64,000 nucleotides of DNA from Asticcacaulis sp. SL142 (GCF_026625745.1 NZ_CP113061.1:1079501-1143500), one strand, 5' to 3'; counted from the stretch's first letter, positions 52,536 through 61,001 are shown. Notes: generated by a model from the sequence alone, not told the origin. Numbers and translations are program-made.

Positions 52536-53021
52536 TTATTTGGGTTCGGCGGTGGCCGCCGCTTCCTTGGCCAGTTTTTTGTCGGCCTTGCGTTTTTTGG
52601 CCTTATCGGCCCCGGTCAGCGCATCTGACTCGGCCTGAGTGACCGCGCGCACATCGGTAATATTGCAGCGCTTCAGACGGTTATCACCAAACTCGGCATA
52701 GAGCACTTCGGCATCGAACGGCCCGCACACCCGCGTCATGCCGCTGCGGGATCGCAGGCCGATCCGACCGGCATTATCCAGCCCCATACAGGCCGGTGCC
52801 ACCGTCAGCGCATAGTTCTGCTTACGATGGGTTTCGACCACCATGACATCATCATTCGGGGTGAAGTAGCTACGGACATCATCGACATAGAAACACTGCG
52901 CGTCTTTACCCGAAGGATCGGGGGCCTGCGCGACCGTTTCAGGGTTAGCGGCACATCCGGCCACAACCAGTCCTAAACCCGATACCATGGCCGCTGCGAT
53001 TATACCGTTTCGGTGACGCAT
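52536..53021 (-). CDS. DUF6491-like lipoprotein (first in cluster)
   Basis: 161 residues from ATG 53021, with GGGAGA six bases upstream; an ATG at 53075 is in frame but would lie 2 bases from the mnmC stop region. The signal ends in LVVAGC (Cys about 22), a lipobox. The mature part has CFYVDDVRSY, VVETHRKQNYALTVAPACMG, TRVCGPFD and KRCNITDV, the four-cysteine pattern of DUF6491 proteins, then a K/A-rich tail. Three adjacent paralogues, one lipoprotein and two soluble, suggest a periplasmic set. 55 bases after mnmC on the same strand. Confidence 0.75.
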   Translation of the reverse strand: MRHRNGIIAAAMVSGLGLVVAGCAANPETVAQAPDPSGKDAQCFYVDDVRSYFTPNDDVMVVETHRKQNYALTVAPACMGLDNAGRIGLRSRSGMTRVCGPFDAEVLYAEFGDNRLKRCNITDVRAVTQAESDALTGADKAKKRKADKKLAKEAAATAEPK

Positions 53022-53076
53022 TGTGATCTCCCTCATCCAGACGCGAACCATTCGCCCGGATTCCGGCGAAATCATG

Positions 53077-54798
53077 TCACATAAGGTCGTTGGTGGTCAA
53101 AACACGTTCAATTTGAACGAGGTGTCGCGCTGGTGCCATAAGCGGCGACGGGATATCAAACACCTGCGCCACCAGATCCTGCGCCAGTATCGGCGCCAGA
53201 CAAAAGGCCCGCCCGCCCAGTCCGGTTAAGCTATGGACGCCGGGTGACAACGTACCGGCGACCGGCAAGTGATCGCGCGTCGTGACCCGCACCGAGGCGC
53301 GTGAGGTCAAGCGCGACGGATCAATCCCCGCCGCCAGTTCCGGCAGGGCCTTGGACAGGGTGTCGATGTTTCTGAGCCGGTCGGCATCGCGGATATCCGC
53401 CCCGCGATCTTCGCGGTCGTGGGTCGCGCCAAACAGTACGCCCTCCGGCAGCGGAATGGCATAACCGCCCCAGGCCTGTGCTAAGATTTGGGCCTCAGCC
53501 GTTGCCACCTCGACCTGACCGCGCACTGGCCGCAGATCAAGGTGAGACGCAAAGGTCTGATCCCAAACGCCCGCACCGACCGCCCAGAACACATGGTCAT
53601 AGCTGTCGATATCATGGGGCGGCGAGGCATGCACCGTGCGCCCGAAGGTAAGCGCCTCAAGCACCGCCAGAGGCTCAACCGCCAGCGCCTCAGCCATCCA
53701 CAATCCGTCGTCATGGGGTTGCAGAGCATCACCGGCAAAGCAGGGTTGGGTCGCAACCTTCTCAAACCGCGTCCGGTCGCGTTCCGTCTGGGCGCGCTGT
53801 AGCACCCCGTCACGCAGAATCGCCTGCGGACACATCCGCCGGTACAGGCAGGTGGCATAGGCATGGGCGTCGGCATAAAGCTGGGCCACCGCCCCGCCGC
53901 CCGCATCCAGCCGCGGCGTCACCAACGCGGCCCGATTGCCTGACGCCTGCGCCCCCAGACCGTTAGGGTCGCACAGGTCATGATCGAGCCCAAGGGATGA
54001 CAAGGCGTAAGACAACGAACATCCGGCAATCCCCGCCCCCATCACCAGTATGCGCGGGGTTTTGATTAGTGACGCCGCAGTCTCACCACCAAATACCGCC
54101 TCCAGTCGCTCGCGTTTCTTGCCAAAGCCCGGCTGTTTGGAGACAGAAAATCCGGCTTCGGTCAGGCCGCGCCGCACTGCCCCCGCCACCGTAAAGGTCG
54201 CCAGTCGCGCCCCCGTCCGTGAGCGCTGTCCAATCAGGGACAGCACATCCTCAGCCCACATATCGGGGTTGAGCACCGGTGAAAATCCGTCCAGAAACCA
54301 CGCATCGGCCTTGCCGTTCCACTGGGTCAGGGCCTCACGCACATCGGTCAGGGCCAGCGTCAAGCGCGCACCCCACTTTGGGAACTCCATAATATGAAAG
54401 CCGCGGCGCGATTTGGGCCACTGGTTAAGGATCGCTTCAGAAAACGGTGCCAGTTCCGGCCATGCGTTCAGCGCCCGCGCCGCCTCATCGCGAGTCATCA
54501 AAAAGGCTTCGATGCTGAAAATATGCAGGTGGTTTGTTTGGGCGCGATGCTCAGCCCACATCTGCAACAGGGCGGCGATATTCAGCCCGGTGCCAAAGCC
54601 CAGTTCCGCCACCGTGAACGCCGGGCGATCCGCCCAGATGTCCGGCATGTGACAGCCGTTCAGGAACACCGCACGGGTTTCGCTCAGGCCGTCCTGCAAT
54701 GAATAATAGATATCACCGAACCGTTCCGAGCGCGGATTGCCATCTTCGGCAAAATAAAGCTGCGGGTCGTGGACTCTAAGATCGCGGGCATCGGACAT
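53077..54798 (-). CDS. mnmC: Bifunctional tRNA 5-methylaminomethyl-2-thiouridine enzyme MnmC
   Basis: Finishes the mnm5s2U34 wobble modification: the FAD domain removes the carboxymethyl group and the SAM domain methylates. 573 residues. The N-terminal methyltransferase (about 1-240) has VAELGFGTGLNIAALLQMW and DAWFLDGFSPVLNPDMW. The C-terminal FAD oxidase (from about 248) starts ILVMGAGIAGCSLSYALSSL and has ASGNRAALVTPRL and GLGGRAFCLAPILAQ at the end. E. coli MnmC is longer (about 670). Order here, methyltransferase then oxidase, is the normal fusion. The three DUF6491-like genes follow. Confidence 0.94.
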   Translation of the reverse strand: MSDARDLRVHDPQLYFAEDGNPRSERFGDIYYSLQDGLSETRAVFLNGCHMPDIWADRPAFTVAELGFGTGLNIAALLQMWAEHRAQTNHLHIFSIEAFLMTRDEAARALNAWPELAPFSEAILNQWPKSRRGFHIMEFPKWGARLTLALTDVREALTQWNGKADAWFLDGFSPVLNPDMWAEDVLSLIGQRSRTGARLATFTVAGAVRRGLTEAGFSVSKQPGFGKKRERLEAVFGGETAASLIKTPRILVMGAGIAGCSLSYALSSLGLDHDLCDPNGLGAQASGNRAALVTPRLDAGGGAVAQLYADAHAYATCLYRRMCPQAILRDGVLQRAQTERDRTRFEKVATQPCFAGDALQPHDDGLWMAEALAVEPLAVLEALTFGRTVHASPPHDIDSYDHVFWAVGAGVWDQTFASHLDLRPVRGQVEVATAEAQILAQAWGGYAIPLPEGVLFGATHDREDRGADIRDADRLRNIDTLSKALPELAAGIDPSRLTSRASVRVTTRDHLPVAGTLSPGVHSLTGLGGRAFCLAPILAQDLVAQVFDIPSPLMAPARHLVQIERVLTTNDLM

Positions 54799-54817
54799 GG
54801 TTACGGTTTACCAATAG

Positions 54818-54849
54818 AAAAAGGGCCGCCCCTATAGTAGGCGACCCTT
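54818..54849 (-). terminator. Intrinsic terminator of the Ala-rich lipoprotein gene
   Basis: On the minus strand, AAGGGTCGCC pairs with GGGGCGGCCCTT (one mismatch) around TACTATA and is followed by five T, about 40 bases after the stop at 54889. Confidence 0.75.
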
Positions 54850-54888
54850 CGTATTCTTGTCTAATCAATGGCCCAAAAGGCCGATTAA

Positions 54889-55119
54889 TTAGTGAGCAGC
54901 CGGAGCTTCAGCAGCCGGAGCAGCAGCAGCGGCGTCGGCAGCAGCCGAGGCAGCTTCAGCAGCGTCCGAAGCAGCTTCGGTAGCAACTTCAGCAGCTTCC
55001 GAAGCTTCAGCAGCAGCTTCTTCAACAGGAGCTTCAGCAGGCTTCGAGCAAGCAGCGATCGACAGAGCAGCAACAGCAGCAGCGGCAACCAGGGCCGAGC
55101 GAACGATTTTGGAGGTCAT
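54889..55119 (-). CDS. Small alanine/glutamate-rich lipoprotein
   Basis: 76 residues. The signal sequence SALVAAAAVAALSIAAC has a lipobox (Cys about 24), so the mature protein is a 53-residue lipid-anchored chain made almost only of Ala, Glu, Pro, Ser and Val in an AAE/AASE repeat, predicted to be a charged helix. It resembles abundant small outer-membrane lipoproteins in layout, not by sequence. The ribosome site is AAGGA, and a well-formed terminator follows at 54818, which supports a real, possibly highly expressed gene. Codon choice is repetitive (GCA/GCT/GAA), unlike the GCC-rich neighbours. Confidence 0.8.
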   Translation of the reverse strand: MTSKIVRSALVAAAAVAALSIAACSKPAEAPVEEAAAEASEAAEVATEAASDAAEAASAAADAAAAAPAAEAPAAH

Positions 55120-55134
55120 GGATCCAGATCCTTA

Positions 55135-55246
55135 TCTTAACGTTAAGAGGCGCCAGAGACGTAACTTAAAGTTACTACCTAGGCCCTGATTCAAGACATA
55201 CCGAAAATGGCCGAGTCTCGCAAGAGGGTATTTCACAAATTTGTGA
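55135..55246. promoter_or_regulatory. Three perfect palindromes upstream of the lipoprotein gene
   Basis: TCTTAACGTTAAGA (55135-55148), GTAACTTAAAGTTAC (55161-55175) and TCACAAATTTGTGA (55233-55246) lie within 112 bases upstream of the minus-strand start at 55119. TCACA...TGTGA has CRP-like half-sites in inverted order. The rest of the 311-base gap to motA (55120-55430) shows no ORF. Confidence 0.45.
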
Positions 55247-55430
55247 TCGCATTCCATAAAGCCGCCATTATTTTCTCAAATCAGGCGAATATGATGAAAG
55301 GTTAATGGCGCATATAAGCCAGACGGCATACACCGTAAACGCCGATACCGCCTAAAATAAAGCGGCCACGCGTCAAATAATACGGCTAGAGTATGGCTCC
55401 AATGCCTTGCCCGCGTCAAGGGTGCGCAGA

Positions 55431-56300
55431 CTAGCCCTCAGCCGGGATTGAGTTGAGCGCCTCTTCCATCTCAAGGAAACTCGGCTGCAGGGTCGATGGG
55501 ATGCTGCCACGGCCGATTTCAACCGAAATCTGAGCGGCGTTGCCATGCAGGTGGGCGACTAGTACCGACTGAATGATCTTATAAAAAGCGCCCTCTTCCT
55601 CAACAATACCGTTAAGGCGGGTCGCAAACGGGCCGACCAGACCATAGGACAGCATAACGCCAAGGAACGTCCCCACCAGCGCGCCACCGATCATGCCACC
55701 CAGAACTTCCGGCGGCTCGGTGATCGCGCCCATGGTCTTGATAACCCCCAGAACCGCGACGACGATCCCCAGCGCCGGCAGGGCGTCGGACATGGATTGC
55801 AGGGCGTGGGCGGGGTGAAGGGCTTCGTGGTGGTGTTTTTCAAGCTGCTTTTCCATGGCGTCTTCGACCTGATGCGGGTCTTCGAGGTTCATGGTCATCA
55901 TGCGCAGGGTGTCGCAGATAAAATCAGTGGCAAAGTGATCCTTCATGATCTTAGGGAACCGGTTAAAGATCGTCGAATCATGCGGTTTTTCAATGTGGCT
56001 TTCGAGGGCAATCACGCCCTTGGACTTCATGGTCTTGGTCAGCAGGAATAACAACGACAACAGGTCGCGGTAATCGCCTGCCTTCCATTTGGGGCCGCTG
56101 AACACTTTACCCATGCCGCCGCCCATGCTTTTTAAGGTATGCAGGTCGTTGGCGATCAAGGTCGCCCCGATCGCCGCCCCCAGAATCCCGGTCAGTTCGT
56201 AGGCTAGTGAGTGCAGGATCGGCGCCATCGAGCCACCCGACCACAGGTAGCTGCCGAACACCGTGGCAAACAGAACAACAATACCGATAATCTGAAACAT
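55431..56300 (-). CDS. motA: Flagellar motor stator protein MotA
   Basis: 289 residues, inner-membrane stator subunit forming the proton channel with MotB. Four membrane helices with the typical order: IIGIVVLFATVFGSYLW, LAYELTGILGAAIGATLI, then the long cytoplasmic loop (PKWKAGDYRDLLSLLFLLTK ... FICDTLRMMTMNLEDP with the conserved charged residues), and ALPALGIVVAVLGVIKTMGA / GGMIGGALVGTFLGVMLSYG. The loop carries the torque-generating Arg/Glu pattern. motB is not adjacent, as in other Caulobacterales. Single-gene unit. Confidence 0.96.
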   Translation of the reverse strand: MFQIIGIVVLFATVFGSYLWSGGSMAPILHSLAYELTGILGAAIGATLIANDLHTLKSMGGGMGKVFSGPKWKAGDYRDLLSLLFLLTKTMKSKGVIALESHIEKPHDSTIFNRFPKIMKDHFATDFICDTLRMMTMNLEDPHQVEDAMEKQLEKHHHEALHPAHALQSMSDALPALGIVVAVLGVIKTMGAITEPPEVLGGMIGGALVGTFLGVMLSYGLVGPFATRLNGIVEEEGAFYKIIQSVLVAHLHGNAAQISVEIGRGSIPSTLQPSFLEMEEALNSIPAEG

Positions 56301-56478
56301 GAGACCCTAAGCCAACCCGAAACATAACGATTCGGCTCAGGTTAAGGGCTAATCCTTAAGGGGCGGTTTCATTAACCGTGTTTTTTTACCTTATTTGAGG
56401 CGCAGAAATCATGACCTGTACCGCTGGCAAACCGCCGCGATCCGGGTAAGGTGGCGGCCTAATTCAAGGAAACCGGAT

Positions 56479-57603
56479 ATGAAGCGCGCCCTGCCCCTGA
56501 TCACCCTACTCATGTCCGGTGCCTTAGCCCCGGCCATGGCCGCCACCGTCTATACCGGCGACCGGGTGGATGGACTTGCCGTCATTGATAAACTCGACAG
56601 CGCTGATTTCAAAGCGGGCAGCGTCACAAAGCTTTACTTCCGCGTCTCCGATCAATCGATTGGTCAGGGCTGGTATGTGCCGGTCGTGGTCATTAAGGGC
56701 GCCAAACCCGGCCCTAAGCTGTTGCTGACCGCCGCCATCCACGGCGATGAGCTTAACGGCATCCCGGTCATTCAGCAGATTATCAGGGACACCGACCCGC
56801 AAACCTTAAGCGGCACGATTGTCGCTGTGCCGGGCCTCAACACCCCTGGCCTTTTACATTCGACGCGGCAGTTTACGCCGAATGGTCATGGATCGGGGGG
56901 AGAAAACCTTAACCGCATCCTGCCCGGTGACCTACATGGTGGTGCTGCCAATATCTATGCCGCGCGACTGTGGTCCAATCTGTTTATGGGCAATGTCGAT
57001 ATCTCCATCGACCTGCATACCCAATCGGCGGGTATCAGCTATCCCATGTATGTCTTTGCCGAAACCCCAAAAGCGCGGCACTTGGCCGATCTTATCCGGC
57101 CGGATGTCATCAATATGGACCCCGGTATCGATGGCACGGTGGAGAACACGCTCAATGCCTATGGCTTCACCAGCGTGACCCTGGAGCTTGGCGTGGCTGA
57201 AAGCTTCGATCCCGTCATGACCGCCCGCGGCGTCAAGGGCATTATCAATGTCATGCGTGATCAGGGCATGGTGGCGGGAGCGCCCGACCTGAGCGGGCCT
57301 GAGCCGTTTCTGGGCAACGAAATCCTCAATGTCAAAGCCCCGCGGGGCGGCTTTGCCCATGTGACCGTTAAGCTGGGCGACACCGTAAAAGCTGGCGACG
57401 CTCTGGCGACCATAACCAATGCCTACGGTGATGTGGTCGGACAGATTACCGCACCTCGTGACGGTCAGGTGTTGTCGGTGGCGACCGACCCGCGCCGCGA
57501 TCCCGGCGATACGGTAGCGCGGCTGATTTATTGGAATGATAAGGGCGTGTGCGCGAAAACGGGCTGCCCCACCAACAAAAAAAACCCCGCAACCACGGAG
57601 TAA
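56479..57603 (+). CDS. Exported succinylglutamate desuccinylase/aspartoacylase-family (M14-type) deacylase
   Basis: 374 residues from ATG 56479, with AAGGA eight bases upstream; the frame is open further left but lacks the signal peptide. The signal peptide (LITLLMSGALAPAMA) predicts periplasmic export. The zinc site is AAIHGDELNG (His, Glu) with the third ligand in DISIDLHTQSAG. LELGVAES supplies the catalytic Glu region, and a C-terminal biotinyl/lipoyl-like beta domain follows (GFAHVTVKLGDTVKAGDAL). The family removes acyl groups from N-acylated amino acids or short peptides. The substrate is not assignable, but a periplasmic location points to scavenging. Confidence 0.85.
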   Translation: MKRALPLITLLMSGALAPAMAATVYTGDRVDGLAVIDKLDSADFKAGSVTKLYFRVSDQSIGQGWYVPVVVIKGAKPGPKLLLTAAIHGDELNGIPVIQQIIRDTDPQTLSGTIVAVPGLNTPGLLHSTRQFTPNGHGSGGENLNRILPGDLHGGAANIYAARLWSNLFMGNVDISIDLHTQSAGISYPMYVFAETPKARHLADLIRPDVINMDPGIDGTVENTLNAYGFTSVTLELGVAESFDPVMTARGVKGIINVMRDQGMVAGAPDLSGPEPFLGNEILNVKAPRGGFAHVTVKLGDTVKAGDALATITNAYGDVVGQITAPRDGQVLSVATDPRRDPGDTVARLIYWNDKGVCAKTGCPTNKKNPATTE

Positions 57604-57652
57604 GTTTATTTTTCAGAGGCCATAATTCCATAAAATGGTGTAAAGACTCCTC

Positions 57653-58210
57653 ATGCCTCCAAACAATGAGCCCGCTAAACCTAATTTAAACGAACGATTT
57701 AGGTCTGCAGTTATTACTCTAAACGTTGCGAACGCCGCATTTGATATCTGGTGGTTCTACAAATCAGCAGAAACGCGCGATTTTAATTTCGCCCAAAAAT
57801 TTCCTGATTTCTTTAGATTTGATGAGGAAAATAATTTTAGATCTTTAATTGTTAGCCTCTACAGCCTGTACGATAAGCGTAGAGATGCCAATTCCATAAA
57901 ATCTATAATTAGAGATCTACCAGCTAACATCAATTTAGACATCAGCAATAAAATAGATCACTTGTCAGGTAAATTACAAAAAATTGAACATCTTCGTCAC
58001 AATGTAATTGCTCACAGAAACTCAAGTGCGAGCTACAACGCCATTTACAAAAAAGCAAAAATAACCCCTAACGATATAAAGCATGTAATTGATAACACAT
58101 TGGAAATATTGTCTTTAATAGCCTTAGAGATAAATGAGCCTGAGCCTATTATTTCCACATCCATCAAAGAAGAGCTCCGCTTGTTAATGAGCCAAATTAA
58201 AGGCGAATAA
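57653..58210 (+). CDS. AT-rich HEPN/AbiU2-like protein
   Basis: 185 residues, helical. The central RHNVIAHRN (about 115-123) is an R-x5-H motif of HEPN domains, and the arrangement of preceding helices (LRSLIVSLYSLYDKRRDANS-like) is that of AbiU2-type HEPN proteins, many of which are RNases in abortive infection or toxin systems. Codon use and base composition are clearly AT-rich against GC-rich flanks, a sign of transfer. No antitoxin, MNT nucleotidyltransferase or other defence gene is adjacent. Starts at ATG 57653, 49 bases after the deacylase. Function inferred from the motif only. Confidence 0.7.
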   Translation: MPPNNEPAKPNLNERFRSAVITLNVANAAFDIWWFYKSAETRDFNFAQKFPDFFRFDEENNFRSLIVSLYSLYDKRRDANSIKSIIRDLPANINLDISNKIDHLSGKLQKIEHLRHNVIAHRNSSASYNAIYKKAKITPNDIKHVIDNTLEILSLIALEINEPEPIISTSIKEELRLLMSQIKGE

Positions 58211-58212
58211 AA

Positions 58213-59541
58213 TTACTGCGGCGTCGAGGTCGGCCCGAGGATGGTGTAGCCCGTCACCTTGGCCGACAACTCATCAGCAAGCATCGCCGACAGGTAGCCA
58301 TCGGCTGGCCGGCCATTGGCGCGTTGCCATTCGCGAAGGGCCTTGCGCGTGCCGGCACCGATCACACCGTCAGCAATTCCGGGATCAAAACCTTCTTTCA
58401 GCAGCGCTTTTTGGGTATTGACCCGTTGCGAGGTCGACAGCGGCTGTTCCTCCGGCCACGGGGTTTTGAGCGCCGGTTTACCCGCTATGCCATCACCCAG
58501 AAGACCTACCGCCAGCGCATAGGCCGTTGAGTTATTGTATTTACGGATGACGAAATGGTTGGGCAGGGCCAGAAACGCCGGACCACCCGCCCCTGACGGC
58601 AGGATAAGCGTGGCGTTTTCCAGCTTTTCACTCATCGTCCACGCACCGCCATCGGCCCGCACCACGCCCTTTGCGGCCCACCACTCCGGCGTCTGGCTTT
58701 CGGTTTCCGACAGGTAATAATCAAAACCCGCCGGTAAGATCACCTCGACCGCCCAAGCCTGACCGGCTTTCCAGCCCGCCTTGGCCAGCAGATTAGCCGC
58801 AGACCCCAGCGCATCCGGATCAGATTTCCAGATATCGACTTTACCGTCTTTGTCGGCATCGACGCCGAGCTTGACATAGTTTTCTGGCAGAAACTGCGTC
58901 TGGCCCATAGCCCCGGCCCACGAGCCTTTAAGGGTGGCGCGATCAACCTTACCGGCTTTCAGGATATCGAGCGCCATCATAAGCTGGGTCTCGGCCCAGG
59001 CGCGCCTGCGGCCATCAAAGGCCAGGGTCGCATAGGCGTTGATAACATCAAAATCGCCCTGAATACGCCCCAGATCGCTTTCCATCGTCCAGATACCGCC
59101 CAAAAGGGCGGCCGGTACGCCGTAGGTCGCCTCGATCTCCGGCACATGGGGCGTGGCGGCCAGTTTAGCGCGGGCGGCCTCAAAGCGCGGCGCGGTCACC
59201 GCCCCTTTAACATAGGCACTGATCGGTTTGGAAAATTCCGGCTGCTTGGTATCGAGCGCCACCACCCTCTCGGACGGTGCGGTCGTGCTTAAGGCCTCGG
59301 TAACAAATTCGCGGTCATAACCCTTAGCCACCGCCCGATTTATAAAGTCGTCGCGCCAGTGATAGAATGACGGGTAATCGATCTTACCCACCGTCGGCGA
59401 CGGGCTTGAGGTTACCGGAGCCGTCACCAGCGGATCAGGCTTTGCGGGCGTCGGTGACGGCGGATCAATCGGCGTCGGGATCGAGGTCGCCGAAGAACAG
59501 GCCGTCAAAAACAACGCCAATGTCAGATAGCGACCCACCAT
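58213..59541 (-). CDS. MltB-family lytic murein transglycosylase with peptidoglycan-binding domain
   Basis: 442 residues. The signal ends in a lipobox (ALFLTAC, Cys about 15). The SLT_2/MltB catalytic domain (about 60-360) has the catalytic Glu in GGIWTMESDLGRIQGDFDVI (about 155), then FDGRRRAWAETQLMMAL and GSWAGAMGQTQFLPENYVK. The C-terminal PG_binding_1 domain (about 370-435) has LLKEGFDPGIADGVIGAGTR. It cleaves peptidoglycan to 1,6-anhydromuropeptides from the outer membrane's inner face. Converges on the HEPN gene with two bases between stops. Confidence 0.93.
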   Translation of the reverse strand: MVGRYLTLALFLTACSSATSIPTPIDPPSPTPAKPDPLVTAPVTSSPSPTVGKIDYPSFYHWRDDFINRAVAKGYDREFVTEALSTTAPSERVVALDTKQPEFSKPISAYVKGAVTAPRFEAARAKLAATPHVPEIEATYGVPAALLGGIWTMESDLGRIQGDFDVINAYATLAFDGRRRAWAETQLMMALDILKAGKVDRATLKGSWAGAMGQTQFLPENYVKLGVDADKDGKVDIWKSDPDALGSAANLLAKAGWKAGQAWAVEVILPAGFDYYLSETESQTPEWWAAKGVVRADGGAWTMSEKLENATLILPSGAGGPAFLALPNHFVIRKYNNSTAYALAVGLLGDGIAGKPALKTPWPEEQPLSTSQRVNTQKALLKEGFDPGIADGVIGAGTRKALREWQRANGRPADGYLSAMLADELSAKVTGYTILGPTSTPQ

Positions 59542-59697
59542 GAAACCTCCGTTACGTGTCTTATAATATTGAATCTATCTCAGATTAACGTGACATTCCA
59601 ACCCTGCAATGTGGCGGTTAGACGGTCATGCCATAACAAAATCGGCATTGGCGGTGATTATTTTGATGTCTGGAGCGCGAAATCATCGTGAATCACG

Positions 59698-59726
59698 TTG
59701 ACTTGATCAGACAGTTCGCCTAATTA
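59698..59726 (+). promoter_or_regulatory. Sigma70 promoter of rpmJ
   Basis: TTGACT (59698-59703), exactly 17 bases, TAATTA (59721-59726): a near-consensus promoter about 100 bases upstream of rpmJ. This is the strongest promoter match seen in the window, as expected for a ribosomal protein gene. Confidence 0.75.
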
Positions 59727-59828
59727 CCCGCCCTCATTCATCGCTGCTATGCGGTCTTGCGCGCCCTCTGCGGTGCCGGATTTATGGCAGCATCCGTTCA
59801 CGCTTTTATAGAAATCAGGTTGGGACCA

Positions 59829-59954
59829 ATGAAAGTCCGTAGCTCGCTCAAGTCTCTGAAAACCCGCCACCGGGACTGCAAGATTGTGCGCCGCAAGGGC
59901 GTCGTCTTTGTCATCAACAAGACCGATCCGCGCTTCAAAGCCAAGCAAGGCTAA
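59829..59954 (+). CDS. rpmJ: 50S ribosomal protein L36 (bL36)
   Basis: 41 residues: [20 protein letters not shown], then [20 protein letters not shown] and a final G. The zinc-free form of L36 found in alphaproteobacteria (only one Cys, an incomplete zinc-binding set). Binds 23S rRNA late in 50S assembly. ATG 59829 follows GGGACCA. An upstream ATG (59757) is in frame but falls inside the leader. Own promoter (59698) and terminator (59993): a monocistronic unit. Confidence 0.97.
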   Translation: MKVRSSLKSLKTRHRDCKIVRRKGVVFVINKTDPRFKAKQG

Positions 59955-59992
59955 TTCGCGTCAGATCGGCTCTGGCTGATTTGCAGATTTCT

Positions 59993-60025
59993 AAAAGCGC
60001 TTAGGGCCAGCCTTAAGCGCTTTTT
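59993..60025 (+). terminator. Intrinsic terminator of rpmJ
   Basis: AAAAGCGCTTA pairs with TAAGCGCTTTT across GGGCCAGCCT, ending in T5, about 40 bases after the stop. Confidence 0.85.
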
Positions 60026-60096
60026 CCATATGCGGCACCCTAAATCTATACACCGCCTTATCCACAGCAAAAGCCGATCACAAATTCCCCTGCGCA

Positions 60097-60125
60097 TTGA
60101 GGGCAGCGAATCGCTCCGGTATGTT
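60097..60125 (+). promoter_or_regulatory. Candidate sigma70 promoter of gapR
   Basis: TTGAGG (60097-60102), 17-base spacer, TATGTT (60120-60125), giving a leader of about 30 bases to the gapR ATG at 60161 with AAAAGGA as ribosome site. Confidence 0.6.
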
Positions 60126-60160
60126 TAACGGGAATTTCAGGATCAAAAGGAACCTTCACC

Positions 60161-60439
60161 ATGGCCGATGACGCCGCCAACTCCATCACGTCGGACGACG
60201 TTATCAATGCCGCCGCCCAGGGCCGCCTGCGCACGATCATCGAGCGTATTGAGCGCCTCGAAGAAGACAAGGCTGTGATCGCCGGCGACCTCAAGGAAGT
60301 CTATGCCGAGGCCAAGGGCGAAGGCTTTGATGTCAAGATCCTGCGCAAGGTCGTATCCCTGCGTAAAAAGGATAAGGCCAAGCGCATGGAAGAAGAAGCC
60401 CTGCTCGACCTTTACCTGTCGGCCATTGGTGAAATCTGA
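60161..60439 (+). CDS. gapR: Nucleoid-associated protein GapR (DUF2312)
   Basis: 92 residues, homologue of Caulobacter GapR, which binds overtwisted AT-rich DNA ahead of replication forks and RNA polymerase and supports topoisomerases. The coiled-coil dimer core [20 protein letters not shown], then [40 protein letters not shown] and IGEI match the family along its length. Acidic N-terminus, basic DNA-contacting middle. Own promoter and terminator. Essential in Caulobacter; essentiality here is inferred. Confidence 0.95.
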   Translation: MADDAANSITSDDVINAAAQGRLRTIIERIERLEEDKAVIAGDLKEVYAEAKGEGFDVKILRKVVSLRKKDKAKRMEEEALLDLYLSAIGEI

Positions 60440-60471
60440 GGCTAAATCTGATCTGGCTTGATTTTTAGATC

Positions 60472-60507
60472 AAAAGCCCGCCATCTTCACCGGATGCGGG
60501 CTTTTTT
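60472..60507 (+). terminator. Intrinsic terminator of gapR
   Basis: AAAAGCCCGC pairs with GCGGGCTTTTTT, the stem ending in a six-T tract, 33 bases after the stop. Confidence 0.85.
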
Positions 60508-60527
60508 CATGACGATTGAGCGGTAGC

Positions 60528-60938
60528 ATGGCGTTTAAGTCGAAAACGCCATCCAAGGGCCTGCGCCAAAAGACACCGCTTAAAGCGAAGTCATCCTTGA
60601 AATCCAATACAGGCCTGAAATCCCAAACTGGCTTACAGGCCAAACCGCCCTCCCCCGCCGATCAGAAAAAAGCGCTGCAAAAGGCCACCGTCCGCCTGCT
60701 GGAAAAAGCCAAGCGCGAAGCCGCCGAACAGGGCGTCGATCTTTCCGAATGGGAAGCTGAGTTTATCGACAGCGTAAAGGGGCGCATTGAGGTCTATGGC
60801 CGCGCCTTTGCTGACCCGGATAAGGGCGCGATGGACGGCACCCTGTCGCTGATGCAGGGCCTGAAACTGAGGGAAATCCGTAAAAAGGTCAAAACCAAAG
60901 CCGCCAAAAATCAGCCCGACCCGCCTGACGAAGAGTAA
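60528..60938 (+). CDS. Unknown highly basic protein downstream of gapR
   Basis: 136 residues from ATG 60528; a further in-frame start at 60516 overlaps the region just after the terminator. The first about 50 residues are Lys/Ser/Gln-rich short repeats of the form TxLKSxTGLK. The second half is helical with EAAEQGVDLSEWEAEFIDSV and a basic C-terminal KKVKTKAAK. Composition suggests nucleic-acid binding. No family recognised. It lies 20 bases beyond the gapR terminator, so is likely transcribed separately or by read-through. Confidence 0.7.
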   Translation: MAFKSKTPSKGLRQKTPLKAKSSLKSNTGLKSQTGLQAKPPSPADQKKALQKATVRLLEKAKREAAEQGVDLSEWEAEFIDSVKGRIEVYGRAFADPDKGAMDGTLSLMQGLKLREIRKKVKTKAAKNQPDPPDEE

Positions 60939-61001
60939 TGACAGCGCTAACATTGCCTGTTATCAAATCCCTAAACACAAAAAACATCAGGGAAGTGGTA
61001 C

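Noticed and set aside
56330-56390. CtrA box upstream of motA or the TadG-like genes
   Set aside because: TTAA pairs occur (10 or 12 bases apart) but none has the 7-base spacing of the CtrA consensus.
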